Assembly (NCBI GenBank): GCA_011523245.1
Contig: WTHG01000233.1
Span: 1-7,244, forward strand
Reading direction: 5' to 3'
Source: Verrucomicrobiales bacterium
GTDB lineage: Bacteria; Verrucomicrobiota; Verrucomicrobiia; Limisphaerales; UBA1100
DNA: 7,244 bases
Position numbers and translations under genes: made by a program. The notes under the pieces were generated by a model. It was not told the origin of the DNA. It worked only from the letters and a program-made list of their open reading frames with translations, and made no database searches. Positions 6,723-7,244 of this stretch are shown here, piece after piece. Numbering within the stretch: the stretch's first letter is position 1; every line of letters begins with the position of its first letter.

Positions 6723-7244
6723 TGCGCAAGGCCTCCACCGGCTGCAACCGGGCCGCGTTCCAAGCCGGCAATAAACCGGCCACCACACAGATCACCAGCG
6801 ACACACCGCAAATGATCAACACATCGCTCTGAACTATTTGCGCTGGTAATTCCCGGAAGCCATAAAGCTTCTCCGGAAACAACTCCACGCCTTTACCACG
6901 CATGAACCCCAAAAATTCGTTGCGATACTTTAGCACCAACATCCCCAGCCCTACGCCAAGGGCCGTGCCCAACACCCCCACCACCGCACTTTGGATCAGG
7001 AACACATTGCTCACCTGCCCATTGGTCGCGCCCAAGGCCTTGAGCAGGCCGATCTCTTTAGTTTTCTGAACGCCAAAAATGATCAGCGAACTGGCGATCC
7101 CAAATGCCGCCACAATCACGATGAAGAACATCAGAAATTGCGTCACCATTTTCTCCACTTCCACCTGCGCCAGCAGTACGGGATTCAGGTCTTCCCAAGT
7201 ACCAATGTGATATCCGGCACCCAGCTTCTGCTGCAGCCCGGCCT
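6715..7244 (-). CDS. lolC: LolC/LolE-type (MacB/FtsX superfamily) permease, C-terminal part (partial, cut by right edge)
   Basis: The frame is open through the right edge, giving 175 complete codons before TAA. The first visible residues (AGLQQKLGAGYHIGTWEDLN) are the end of the large periplasmic domain; the WEDLNP stretch and following acidic EVEK lead into the membrane as in LolC/LolE. Three hydrophobic segments follow at about 36-56, 80-104 and 140-158 of the visible part. Between the first two lies KTKEIGLLKALGAT, the cytoplasmic coupling helix that contacts the ATPase, and the protein ends PAWNAARLQPVEALRNE, the typical C-terminus of FtsX-superfamily permeases. The first membrane segment and most of the periplasmic domain lie outside the window. 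A GTG at 7164 is internal and not a start. It overlaps lolD by 8 nt. LolC, LolE or a fused LolC/E form cannot be told apart from this portion. Confidence 0.82.
   Translation of the reverse strand, partial: AGLQQKLGAGYHIGTWEDLNPVLLAQVEVEKMVTQFLMFFIVIVAAFGIASSLIIFGVQKTKEIGLLKALGATNGQVSNVFLIQSAVVGVLGTALGVGLGMLVLKYRNEFLGFMRGKGVELFPEKLYGFRELPAQIVQSDVLIICGVSLVICVVAGLLPAWNAARLQPVEALRNE

Overview
The window is a densely packed stretch of bacterial chromosome with every supported gene on the minus strand, so transcription runs from the right edge (7244) to the left edge (1). GC content is moderate. LolCD-type and MlaEF-type transporters point to a diderm (Gram-negative-type) bacterium. McsA, McsB and ClpC together are the arginine-phosphorylation protease module best known from Firmicutes, but also present in PVC-superphylum bacteria such as Chlamydiae and Verrucomicrobia. 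The combination suggests a Verrucomicrobiota/PVC-like genome. This assignment is an inference from gene content, not from a marker gene.

Layout in transcription order: the C-terminal part of a LolC/LolE-type permease (runs off the right edge), then lolD overlapping it by 8 nt; ilvE 32 nt later; mcsA 5 nt after ilvE; mcsB overlapping mcsA by 1 nt; a 117-nt gap, the largest in the window, with a weak promoter candidate and an imperfect inverted repeat; clpC; a 39-nt gap with a small GC-rich hairpin; mlaE; and the first 35 codons of an MlaF-type ATPase overlapping mlaE by 1 nt and running off the left edge. There is no gene-free stretch over 300 bases.

Functionally there are three layers. LolC/E-D would extract lipoproteins from the inner membrane for delivery to the outer membrane. 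IlvE would carry out the transamination step of branched-chain amino acid synthesis. McsA-McsB would mark damaged proteins with phosphoarginine, and ClpC (with a ClpP encoded elsewhere) would unfold them. MlaE-MlaF would form the inner-membrane core of a phospholipid transport complex. No ctsR repressor gene is present in this part of the locus and no CtsR-type operator is visible, so control of this McsAB-ClpC module probably differs from the Bacillus arrangement. I see no mobile element, RNA gene, CRISPR array or clearly new system; the genes are intact members of known families apart from the two cut by the window edges.
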